From Monilinia fructicola (taxonomy: Eukaryota; Ascomycota; Leotiomycetes; Helotiales; Sclerotiniaceae), in assembly GCA_008692225.1 (NCBI GenBank), contig VICG01000004.1, positions 2,585,001 through 2,649,000 on the forward strand: a stretch of 64,000 nt of DNA, given 5' to 3'. The notes under the pieces are model-generated. The model was given only the letters and a program-made list of their open reading frames with translations, made no database searches and was not told the origin of the DNA. Shown piece after piece: positions 1-10,093 of this stretch (positions within the stretch are counted from its first letter, which is position 1; every line of letters begins with the position of its first letter). The translations under genes and the position numbers were made by a program.

Positions 1-1286
1 TAATCTTCGGAGTCGAATGTTGTTTCGTAAACAAACCTGCTTCAGAATGGACGGAGCAGAAACAATTCTATTTAGAACCAATTCTCTGAGCTTTTCACAG
101 CAACCCAACCATTCGATGACCTCAACAAAACACGTCATTCTCTGTAGCCTCCAAGTCCACAGTATGCTGACTGTCTTCTAGATCAAGTGTCTCGAGTGCA
201 GTGCAGCTTTTAAGAATGTTAAGATTCCTGATGGCTTCAGCATTGAGACTCTGCAGCCTCAAGCTTTTGAGCGATTCAGAATGATGATTCAAGGCAGATA
301 GAAATTCTGGGCCAATTCGACAATCAGACAAGACCTCGAGGGAGAGAAGGCTGTTTTGTCTAAGTCCTTTTATGAACGATGCGGGATTGTGATCAGTGTC
401 ATCTGAGCATACGAATATGCGTATTTCGTTGAACTTGGAGCATTTATTTGAGATCACTGTCGCTACATTCTCATTCAAAGATTTTCCATCCCAGAGAGTC
501 ATGGATTTCAATCTCGATAGACGACCCACCCACATCGGTAATGCAAGTGATGTGATATCTCCAGAGAGGTTCTCTAAAGCGACGGTTGTATGATTCTCGT
601 CCGCACATTCGCTAACGTATCTTGTGATGGATTCTCCTATTAGATTAAGAATATTTGTAGTATTGAGTCGAACTTGTGGGCCTCTCTTGGATCGCCTTCT
701 AGGTGTTCCATCTATACTTAAAAACTCTGCCATCTCATCAGCGAAGAAGCTGTCCATCGCAGACACTCGAAAGGTACCATCTTCAAGGAGATTAGAAAGA
801 TTGGTCAAATCGAGTGAGCGTATATAGAGACAGTACGGATAAGCAGTGACTCCTAGACTTGAGCGTACGATGGATTGCCATGACAATGCCCACTTCGAAG
901 CCGCATTGTATTTAGAATTCTGCTTCTGTATCCTTGACCATTCGGGTGCTTCTCCTTCGCTACTAATGATTCTTAAATATTCATTATGCGATCTATAAAG
1001 GTTGATGACGGAGTCAGCATGGAAAATAGATTCCTGGGCAAGATTCCTACCTGTATAGCCATTGCAGAGCAGAGCCAACTAATTGCTTGCCGGATATGGC
1101 GCAATTGAAAAGAACTCCAAATTCAAGTTGGTTACCTAACTCTTCGCAAATCTGGAGAAGTATATCCCCTGGTAAAGTTATAATCTTCTGCTGTTCATTG
1201 GATATTATCTTGCGCGTTGGACTAGAGATGATATCCACAGACATCCTTTGGTGGCGTTGGAATACCAAACTCTCCTGCAGAAACAA
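1..1286 (-). CDS. F-box / leucine-rich-repeat-like protein, partial, with apparent frameshift
   Basis: Two exons are visible: 1051-1286 and 1-992, with a 58-bp intron at 993-1050 (donor gtagga, branch GCTGAC, acceptor tatag) that joins QWLYR to SHNEYLRI in frame. Residues about 36-77 resemble an F-box (ITLPGDILLQICEEL), which in this family binds Skp1 in SCF ubiquitin ligases. The rest has LRR-like spacing (LSRLKSMTLW, SLKSLRLQSL, ALETLDLEDS). A stop at 122-124 would end the product at 368 aa. Removing one base from the A4 run at 127-130 keeps an open LRR-like frame (EWLGCCEKLRELVLNR) to the window edge, so the gene probably runs off the left side. The start could be the first Met or the Met 14 residues later. 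No substrate can be inferred. Confidence 0.6.
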
Positions 1287-1968
1287 ATGGTGATGAAGCT
1301 TTCGATTGTTCTATATTTGATGTTTACAAGTATGATATAAGAACAAAACAAACATACGAACATACAGTCGGTGAGTTATTTCCTATTCAATGAGACATAA
1401 TTACCTGGGTATTGGCCATGGGATGTTCTTACTCGCAGGTCCTTGGGTAAGCAGCGACTAGTCGTCTGGGTAGTATTGTAGCTATGGATGCGCATTGCAT
1501 TGTTCTTTAGAATCTTAGAATCCCTTCGAATGCAGACGCGGGGCAGACGCGCATTTAGGCAGGAACGCGAAATAAAGCACGTGATATCATTTTGGGGTAA
1601 TATTGATAAGGTTATGATTACATTTCTTCTCATTCCAAGGTTACAAGTAGTGTTACTTCTATTACATGGATTACTCCGTACCGTAACCTTACTCAAGTTG
1701 CCATTTCACACTTCACTTCATCTTGTACTCCGTACTTATTAGGTAATCACCCACCACCACCACCACCACCACAATCACCATCACCTGGCCATGAGATAGA
1801 TACATTGTTACTTTGACTTTGTTCAGAATCCTATCTTCATTATAACCCTTTTCATATGGATAATTAATTGACTGATTTTGAAATGCTATATATTGTAAGG
1901 TTACGCATTACCACCTACTCAGTATCAGTAACTACTACATCAACGTTACCAGGTGATATTTATTCACA
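1287..1968. other. Divergent intergenic region, F-box gene / RAD9
   Basis: No supported gene. It contains a (CAC)n microsatellite at about 1749-1775 and two copies of the decamer TACTCCGTAC (1672-1681 and 1726-1735). Open frames here are short, overlap on both strands and resemble nothing. It presumably holds the promoters of both flanking genes. Confidence 0.5.
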
Positions 1969-3634
1969 ATGGCGATCCTAACTTTCACACTCACTCCGGA
2001 CACTTTAAATAAATTCCATGATGCACTCGTCTGTCTTGGGAAATTCAGTGAAACCGTATCTATAGAAGCTACTAATACCAGAGTGAGTTGGAATCTCAAA
2101 TGTCTTATTACTTGCTAATAGCCTTCCTTCACAACAGCTCATTTTGACTACGCTCAACTCCACAAAGTCAGCTTATGCTTCTTTCACTTTGATGGGAAAC
2201 AAATTCTTCTCCAACTACCAATATACGCCAGTGCGTGCTGGTCATCAGACGCCGGAAAAGTTTAGCTGCAAAATCTACAACAAAGTATGTCCCTGCTGGT
2301 CTACACGATGGATTTTAAGATTGTTGGCTCATGATTTTCATAGGCCTTACTGGCTGTATTCAAGGGTCGTGTTGGGGGTGATGCATCAAAAGAAAAAGAC
2401 ACCGCAATAGAAAGGTGTGATGTCTCAATCGAGGATGGAGATAGGGCAACAAAGAGTCGTTTCATTGTGAAAATTCTATGCAGACATGGTAAGCTATCGA
2501 TCATGCCAGCTTATACAATTCTTCCTGACCACCTCTTCCCAAATAGGGGTCTTGAAAATTTACCGATTAAATTTTGAGGCAGTCCCCCCTTTGCATGCGC
2601 TATTTTCAAGAGATGCGTCTAAAAATAGCTGGTCGATCTCTTCTAGAACACTGCGCGAGTTTGCAGAGCATTTTGGACCCGGAACTGAACAGCTTGATAT
2701 TTTCTCTGTCGATGGCCGGGTGAGTTTCACTAGTTTCACTGAGAAGATCATGTCCGGGAATGGCAAGTCGCATCTCAATCTGATAGATCATGCAAAGTAC
2801 TAACCTTCCTATAGAAGTTTTAAAGCAGCCTTTGCGCACCACGATAGCCGTGGAAACTTTAGAATTCGTCGAGTTTGCCGTCGAAGAGCAACTTCACATT
2901 GTTATCAGCGTCAAAGACTTTAAATCAATCATCGCTCATGCCGGCATAACTAACACAAACATTCGAGCATTATACTCGAATCCCTCTAGTCCAATGCAGC
3001 TTACGTACAAGGAAGACGGAATGCAATGTGAATTTATCCTTATGACGACTGGTGAAGCGAGACCAGCATCCGTTGCACCGGCCGCGAACGCGAGTCGAGC
3101 AGCTTCGAAAAATCTGGCTGTAAGACAGCCCTTAGAGGCCACATCGAGCTTAAAAAGAACTAGATCAGGCACCGAAATGGCTCCACCTGCCGGCCCAGCA
3201 CCGAGTCTGGCTCGGGAGAGCACAAGGAGAAAGATTTCTAGGCCATCTCCACCACCTCCACAACCTAGCATTCAATCAGAAGCCCTTTTCTTGCCCGCCG
3301 ATGATGATCGTAGATGGGATCCTGTTGATTACGAGGATGAAGACAATGAGATGCTGTTATGGAATGCAGATATAGACGTAAGCCTGGTAAAAATCTGTTG
3401 GTGGACTGTTTATAACACTTAACAGGAAGCTTCGGCTAGTGATCCCAGCCGTCGATTACAGGAGACTCAAAACAAGAGTCAGCCAGAGCCTGACATGCCT
3501 AACCATAAGTTTATAACCGTACCAACACTACGTGTGGCACCAACTCAACGATTATCACAAGTGAGTTTCCTGATTCAATGATTTGGGAAGTTGTTAATCG
3601 ATCCTATTAGGTTCGTGGTTTATTTGACGAGTGA
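1969..3634 (+). CDS. RAD9: DNA damage checkpoint clamp subunit Rad9
   Basis: Seven exons: 1969-2082, 2138-2284, 2344-2488, 2547-2762, 2815-3377, 3426-3560 and 3611-3634, giving 447 aa in one frame. The N-terminal part (about 1-270) is the Rad9 PCNA-like region, beginning MAILTFTLTPDTLNKFHDAL and containing LNSTKSAYASF and VLKQPLRTTIAVE. Rad9 pairs with Rad1 and Hus1 in the nuclear 9-1-1 clamp, which is loaded at damaged DNA to activate the ATR-type kinase. The tail (about 275-447) is Pro/Ser-rich with an acidic patch (YEDEDNE) and ends VRGLFDE, as expected for the phosphorylated regulatory tail. Intron 4 (2763-2814) is a GC-AG intron (gcaagt donor) with a strong CTAAC branch. Its 3' end faces the RCC1 gene across about 220 bp. 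No frameshift is needed. Confidence 0.9.
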
Positions 3635-3856
3635 TATCTTGAGTTGATGTTATGAGGAAGACAATTGATTGGGGTACAAGCCGCTCCAATAGTATGCGAC
3701 CAGAGTCTGGGTAAAACTGGGAGAATCCGACGTGCATCCTCAGTTCCTACACACTGGTCGCTGGGATATTAAGACTTTAGTGTCGAGACAAACCGCTCAA
3801 GTTGAAATAGCAGGTAGCTTTTGAGACTCGTGATTTCTCCGATGTTAGCTCGGTCA

Positions 3857-4944
3857 TCAAGAGCTTAGGCAGATCCAGCTGGTAGCACATCCAGCACCGA
3901 TATATGATATACTTGTTCCCGGTGGCAGGTGTTTAGAAGATGCCACAACATTCCAAGTCTCCTTTACATCTCCATCTTTGGTTTTCGGTCCGCAATTCCC
4001 ATGCTCACCCCACCCCCATGCACAGACTTCGCCTTCTACGGTTAATGCTAGACCATGCTCACTACCAATAGCAATTTGACGTACGGGCGGTAATTGTGAT
4101 GGAGCCAGTTGCCCATGATCATCTCTTCCCCAGGACATGAGAGCTTTGTTACTCTGTAATAAGAGGATGCTTCCCCAGGTGCTACCAGCATCAGCCCATC
4201 CTGATATTTTCTCCGGCGCTGAAGATCTAATATTCCATTTGTCGGATCCTAAAATCTGATGTTGACCACTTGACGACTCTGCTAGAAGACACGTGAATTC
4301 TCTTCCGCAAATGACTTTAACGGCTTGAAACCCAACACCCTCAATCTTGCGAGGGGAATGCACTACGCCCTCAGGCTGTCCAAGTTGTCCTTTCCGGCCA
4401 CTTCCCCAACCATAAACATCCCCGTTACTTAAGACAGCCACTACATGACTGACAGAGGTAGCAAGGTCAACAACATGCAAACCAGCGGGTGGAAAGTTTT
4501 CGATCAATTGAGGTTTGGATGATCGAAACAAAAGCTCACCCAGACCTAATTCCCCTTTATTTCCTGTTCCAAAGCAATACACCTTCCTTGCTTGACCACC
4601 TTCATCTTCCTGAACAATGATAGATGATTCCCAAGTTGCTGCGCAAAACACAACAGGTGCTTCATTAATCGAAGAATTATCCGAAAGCTTCACACGGCGA
4701 AATTTCGATACCACTGGATGTAATTCGGGAGTGAGTCCACAGGCTCCGTAGGATGAGTCTCCCGAACAGTACAATTTGCCAGCTGTTGATAGTATAAGGG
4801 TATGATTACCTCCTGCTCTGATTTGCTGGACTCCCTGGGGATATCATCTTCGAAAAGGGCTGGTTTGGGAACTGATACGTCTTCTTTATGTCCGATTCCG
4901 AGTTGCCCTGAGCCGTTTGAGCCTATGGCATATATTGTGGACAT
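3857..4944 (-). CDS. RCC1-repeat protein, ATS1-like, with a 1-nt frameshift
   Basis: The start MSTIYAIGSNGSGQLGIGH and later segments CSGDSSYGACGL, FGTGNKGELGLG, GWGSGRKGQLGQ, SWGRDDHGQL and WGWGEHGNCG are successive RCC1-type blades of a beta-propeller. Length after correction is about 362 aa, close to yeast Ats1 (an RCC1-like protein linked to microtubules and tRNA wobble-uridine modification) and too short for the nuclear Ran exchange factor itself. The frame breaks in the G4 run at 4837-4840. Adding one G there joins FEDDI to PQGVQQIRAGGNHT, a typical RCC1 repeat, and makes the 1088-nt span a whole number of codons. The short apparent intron at that point (27 nt) is not credible. The 5' end diverges from RPL7 over about 350 bp. 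Confidence 0.8.
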
Positions 4945-5291
4945 TATGGGATTCCAGGTATACGCGATGAGAAGTAGTGTAGTTATCCTTATAAGATAAT
5001 AATGGACCAGAGCACATAAGTACGATACCTCAACAACAGAACTGAAATATCCTCAAACTGGATTCCAAGAAAATATGAAAGATAACTTGGAGGGGTTGAC
5101 GAGTTTCAAAGCTCTCTTCTATGCTGATCACAATCACGTGATATAGGCATCCACTGTGGTCCGGGTCTAGCTTCACTAGCTTCATACTAATAAGCGAGAC
5201 AATTTTCACACATCTTTTCGCGACAATTTTTTCTCGAATTCTCAATCGACTTTTTTCGACACGACAACTTCGAAATCGCCAATCCGCCACG
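4945..5291. promoter_or_regulatory. Divergent promoter region, RCC1-like gene / RPL7
   Basis: 347 bp between two divergent start codons. Immediately upstream of RPL7 it is T-rich and pyrimidine-rich (about 5200-5290), as expected for a ribosomal protein gene promoter or 5' UTR. No specific binding site was identified with confidence. Confidence 0.4.
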
Positions 5292-6742
5292 ATGTCTGCC
5301 ACGTAAGAATCTTCCTAAATTCCTTCGAAGAGTCGATCGATTGTGTTGGATTCAGATATGGTCGCGTTCCTCTCGAAAGCTGGAACCTGAAATGGTTTAC
5401 AGTTCGAACTGTCCTAAGCTTCTCCCTCGTTGATTCAGGTCTGTTGACTTGAACTACGAGAGATGTAGTATGGGGTCTTGGGGTTGAAGATGAAAGTTTT
5501 CTCCCTTAAAACAATTGCCGCACAAGGATGAAAATGTAATGGTGCCTTTGCAGGGCCACAAAAAACATTCACAAATGCTGTGCATATCTCTTGGAATCAT
5601 TCCAAGGTATTGTCGGATGAGAATAATTGTCAATTGGGATCTGCGACTCTACCTTCGTGGGAAGAGGAGTCGTTGAGAAGAATTCAAATTTTCACCGATC
5701 AAAATCATTACAGTCGAGTGAGCCTTTTGCGAGAATGCCGCGCTATAGCTGCAATTCCCTCTCGGCGCTCTTCTCCATACATATGTATGCGGGATACAAG
5801 ACTAATATTTGATATAGAACCACCCCAACCGCCGAGCAGGTTCTCATCCCTGAGACTCTCTTGAAGAAGCGCAAGAGTCAAGCTAAGGAGAGAGAGGCAC
5901 GCGCCGCTGAGACCGAGAAGGTCAAGAAGGTACGTTCCGAATCATCCTGACTCAACACGTTCCTTTATATGATGCATAAACAACCATGTTTGCGACTAGA
6001 CTTTACGTCGATGTTGTCCAAATTAACCATCTTTCGGGTCTGACAAAAGATAAACACATACCATTGGTATTCACATCTTTACTTGATCTCAATGCTGACT
6101 GCTGTTGTCGCACAGGCCAACAAGGAGAAGCGTGGTGTCATCTTCAAGCGTGCTGAGAAGTACGTCAAGGAGTACCGCGATGAGGAGCGTGAGAAGATCC
6201 GTCTTGCTCGTGTCGCCAAGCAATCTGGTTCTTTCTACATCCCAGCCGAGCCTAAGTTGGTCTTTGTTATCCGCATCAAGGGTATCAACAAGATCGCACC
6301 AAAGCCCCGCAAGATCCTCCAACTTCTCCGTCTCCTTCAAATCAACAACGGTGTCTTCGTCCGCATGACCAAGGCTACCCTTGAGATGCTCAAGGTTGTT
6401 GAGCCATGGATCGCCTACGGTTACCCCAACCTTAAGACCGTTCGTGAGCTCGTCTACAAGCGTGGTTACGGAAAGGTTGATAAGCAACGTATTGCTCTTA
6501 CCGACAACTCCATCATCGAGGCCAACCTCGGCAAGTACGGTATCGTCTGTATTGAAGATTTGATCCACGAGATCTTCACCGTCGGCCCTAACTTCAAGCA
6601 AGCCGCCAACTTCCTCTGGCCATTCAAGCTCAGCAACCCAACTGGTGGTTTCCGCCCAAGAAAGTTCAACCACTACGTTCTTGGTGGTGACCTCGGTAAC
6701 CGTGAGGAGAAGATCAACGCTTTGGTTAGACAAATGAACTAA
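5292..6742 (+). CDS. RPL7: 60S ribosomal protein L7 (uL30 family)
   Basis: Three exons: 5292-5302 (only 11 nt), 5818-5929 and 6116-6742, giving 249 aa, the usual fungal length. The N-terminus [20 protein letters not shown] is followed by a Lys/Arg-rich stretch ([16 protein letters not shown]), then the L30 fold ([20 protein letters not shown], about residues 88-110) and the end [14 protein letters not shown]. It is a structural component of the cytosolic large subunit. A tiny first exon and a long first intron (515 bp, with a second of 186 bp) are typical of fungal ribosomal protein genes. Codon use is strongly C-ending in the last exon (GTC, AAC, AAG, ATC), as in highly expressed genes, unlike its neighbours. 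The frame is intact. The long reverse frame inside exon 3 is a by-product of this codon bias. Confidence 0.96.
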
Positions 6743-7395
6743 GGTTAGGGACGGAATGATACGAGGGTTCTTTCTTTGGCTTAGCGTTTACTGGCATGTA
6801 TGGCGTATAAGAAACCAAAAGAATGATACACTTCTATGAAATAATTGATACCATTTTGATTTTACTGCGAACAAATTTCTGTTTGCTTATTGTTCCACCT
6901 GTGCCATTACTTTTCGTCTGCACCCTGTCACTGGAACTATCAATCTTGAAGCGTGAAAATAACTCTGCCACAAAAGACTTACAACAACTGGAACAATCTT
7001 AAAGAACACTGTTATGTAGTCCCTTACCAAACGTTCTGACCTATAGAGCAAACCAATGTTATTGATATCTCTCCTGCCACTACGATATGGATTGACTTCC
7101 GATCAAGTGCAGGTTTTACAAAGTGGAAATCGAATGCGGTTATATTGATGGCACATTGAGGGCCCAATTTGTTATCATGGGAATATATTGAGGAATTTCT
7201 CTATTAAAATTATGACATATCCTCAAGGACCCTAATCTGCTGGTTAACATGAAATGCGTTGTCACACCACGCTTTTCGCGCTAAACCCAAAACTAAATGG
7301 TATATCATAGCCCTGGACTTTGTAAATCATACTGGACATGCCCCTTTCTGTATCCGGTAATTCATAATACAATCGTCAAGCAACCCAACTCGACC
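6743..7395. other. Convergent intergenic region, RPL7 / ISA2
   Basis: About 650 bp between two 3' ends. No gene, RNA gene or repeat recognised. It presumably contains both 3' UTRs and polyadenylation regions. Confidence 0.4.
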
Positions 7396-8337
7396 TCAAA
7401 ACTTGATGTCAAAACTTGTTCCACAACCACAACTGCTAGTCGCCGCCGGGTTGTCAATAATTTTAAACTCGGCACCAATCAACTTGACTTCGTAATCTAT
7501 TTTGCTACCCTTCAAAGCATCGAGACTGAAAACATCCATAACAACGTTGGCGTGGGATTGATCACTAATGTAGCTGAATACTGTATCATCTTCGCGAAGG
7601 TCCATTGCGGCTGAGTTAGTTGGTTTTGATAGAGGAGACGACGTAGGCATAGCATTTGAATCTTGGGATGAAGTGTTGAGGGAAGGAGTGGATTCTTCTG
7701 TGAGTGTCGAGGTCGAGGTCGATGGATGCATTGCGTTGGGATCTGTGGACGATGTATTGAGAGCAGGAGAGGATTCTGCTTGGACAGGGCTTTCCGAGAA
7801 AAATATCTCGGGAGATATTGGCAGGAAGGTCGCATAAAGACATCACATATTGGAAGCCGTGACAACCTCCGGATTGGACTTCGACTCGGAGAGCGAGATT
7901 GGGATTATTTTCTTTTTTGCGGAGTTGTTGTATACGCTGTGAGGACTGATTTAGCACATGATTCCACATTTTAGTTGAAGAGCATCTGGAGAGGGGAGGG
8001 TGTTGATACGTACATCTGCAGCACGCTGGGTGATTTCAATCTTCTGTTCCGTGCCATCACCGTTCTTTTGTGGGTTGAATATAGTGACAGTAGCTTTCCG
8101 GACTCTAGTATGCGAGAAACTCCTAGTAGAGGTCCTTGATCTTCCATCTCGCTTGAAAACATATGCCGACTTTATGGGAGCACCTAGGCGTGGAGCCAAA
8201 AATTCAAAGACTGGACGCGGGGTGCTTTGGTGGAATGACCGAGCTGTTGTGGCGGTTTTTATAAATCCTTGTACCACTGATGTAGGAGTGGTAGAGGTGA
8301 TTCCAACACATCTGCGAGTAAGAGACCGAGTTGCCAT
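7396..8337 (-). CDS. ISA2: Mitochondrial iron-sulfur assembly protein Isa2, with a 1-nt frameshift
   Basis: Two exons (8014-8337 and 7396-7936) with a 77-bp intron (donor gtacgt, acceptor cacag) joining QRAAD to RIQQLRKK. The product is about 287 aa after correction. The A-type (HesB/IscA) domain shows its three conserved cysteines: SGGCHGFQY and, at the C-terminus, SSCGCGTSFDIKF. Isa1/Isa2 act late in mitochondrial Fe-S assembly, making 4Fe-4S clusters for aconitase and lipoate synthase. The first about 100 residues are rich in Arg, Ser and Thr and poor in acidic residues, consistent with a matrix presequence. The frame breaks in the A5 run at 7799-7803; one base less joins NISRD-IFSESPVQAE. 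Between the two cysteine motifs lies a Ser/Thr/Pro-rich insert holding an imperfect duplication (SSPALNTSSTDPNAM and STPSLNTSSQDSNAM). Confidence 0.88.
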
Positions 8338-8988
8338 GATTATTAAAGGTCAGAATGACTACGTGGGATTGAAGATGGAAGAATAAGGAAGTCATGAAGT
8401 CCACAAGATCATACTAGGTAATTACCAAAAGTTAGAACCATGACATTGCTCAATGATGGCGGTGAGAAGTGGCAAAATTTAGCTTGTCATGATTGCCGCG
8501 ACTTAACCGATACAGCTTTTCTATCATTGCACTACAAGTATAAGTACAGTAATAATACATAGGTGGGTAGGTAGTTTGCTTGAATATTAATCATTTAACT
8601 AACCCAATATTGACTTTAATAAACGTATGTATTGAGAGTTGCTGTCGATGGCGGCGCTACTGCTGCTGATATCTTTCAAAGTTCTTCTGAAGGAATAAGC
8701 GATGTGCGGCGGGATCGATGAAGCTCGCATTCATCCTTGGCATTCTCGAATCCGAGATGCATACAATTTGACATCAAGGCAGGTACCGGTATTATTATGT
8801 GACCATGTATCAACTCCAGCATATCAGGTGGTGTTTCCCTCTGGAATTTAAGTTGTTATTCACATCATAAATCTCTTTTTTCTCGAGTTTCATTGTATTT
8901 ACAGAAGACGGTGAACTCAACTACACGTGCACTCGTAACAGTTTTGTATCATATCGCAAAAATCAGATCGATATAAGCAAGTGGCATT
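8338..8988. other. Divergent intergenic region, ISA2 / SDR
   Basis: About 650 bp between divergent start codons. No gene, RNA gene or repeat recognised. Presumed promoters of both neighbours. Confidence 0.35.
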
Positions 8989-10093
8989 ATGGTGGCTATC
9001 AAAGCTATTCGAGCTTCAAATGCAACATTCAGGTCTAAGAGTACACCTGGAATGGTTGCCGTTTTCGCTGGTGCAACATCTGGCATTGGTCTGGGTACCT
9101 TGAAGGCATTCATCAAGAACGCAAATGCCCCCAAGGCATATATTATTGGGCGTTCTGAATCGGCTGCAGCTGCTTTACTCGAAGATCTCAGACGTTCAAA
9201 TGCATCAGCGACACTAATTTTCCTTCAGGGTGAACTTTCTCTAATCAAGGAAGTGGATAGATTGTGCGACGAGATCAACAGCAAAGAGAAAAAAGTTGAT
9301 TTCATATTCCTCAGTGCGAGCTATCTATCTTGGGAGGTCGAAATGGTTTGTCTTCATCATTAGCCTTCATTTCTTTTCATTATGTATTGATTGATATTGT
9401 TCAGAATCACCTGAAGGAATCGACATTCCTCAATCCCTCCGTTACTACTCCCGTCTCCGCTTTGCTTATAATCTGCTCCCTCTTTTAAGACCCGCGCCCA
9501 ATCCTCGTGTTATTTCAATTTTAGCAGGGGGCAAAGAAAAAGCCATCGATCTTAACGATCTTGAAGTAAAGCAAGGCTTCAGTATGATCAAAGCTGCTGG
9601 TAATGGAACGACTCAAACAACCCTGGCTTTCGAAGAACTTGCAAAATCCAACCCTCAAATTTCTTTTATTCATAAGTATCCGGGATTTGTGAATACCGGA
9701 GTGGTTGGTAGGTTTATGTCTTCTGCTAAAGGAATCTATGCTATTCCGGCGACATTTTTTAGATGGGTGGTGTTGCCTATTCTCAATCTATTTGCGACAA
9801 GTGTGGAGGAAGCTGGGGAAAGAGGATTGTTTTTAGCTACTAGTGCGAGATATCCATCTGCTGAGTCAAGAGAAGGGGGTCAGTCAGGGGTAGAGCTACC
9901 TGCTGGTGTGGAAATTGCAATAAGTTCGGCGATTGGTGAGAACGGAGGGTCGAATGGTGTTTACAGACTGGAAGCAGATGATGAGAGTGTACCTGACGGT
10001 GATATCTTACCAGGATACAGGAAAGACAATGTAGGAAGAGTTGTTTGGGAGAGTACAGTTGGCGTTTGGGAGAGAGCTTTGGAAAGGGTATGA
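8989..10093 (+). CDS. Short-chain dehydrogenase/reductase family protein, with a 1-nt frameshift
   Basis: Exons 8989-9345 and 9405-10093 with a 59-bp intron (donor gtttgt, acceptor ttcag). About 348 aa after correction. The Rossmann nucleotide-binding loop is GATSGIG at residues 28-34, followed by AYIIGRSESAA, where an Arg after the second strand suggests NADP preference (inference). The frame breaks near the GG at 9335-9336: one extra G turns SWEVEM into SWEGRN, which continues across the intron as ESPEGIDIPQSLRYYSRLRF. In the usual YxxxK position the protein has Y-S-R-L-R, so the catalytic Lys is replaced by Arg. This Y-x-x-x-R form looks like a fungal SDR subgroup of unknown substrate. No biosynthetic cluster surrounds it. 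Confidence 0.75.

Noticed and set aside
1376..1742. Overlapping frames on both strands upstream of RAD9
   Set aside because: Mutually antisense, low-information and without homologs I recognise. More likely promoter DNA.
4756..4782. 27-bp intron between the two RCC1 frames
   Set aside because: Too short for a fungal intron, and it would remove part of a well-formed RCC1 repeat (AGGNHTLILSTAGKLYCSG). A one-base frameshift at 4837-4840 fits better.
6089..6733. 214-codon open frame on the minus strand
   Set aside because: Antisense to RPL7 exon 3. It arises from the C-ending codon bias of that gene and has no recognisable domain.
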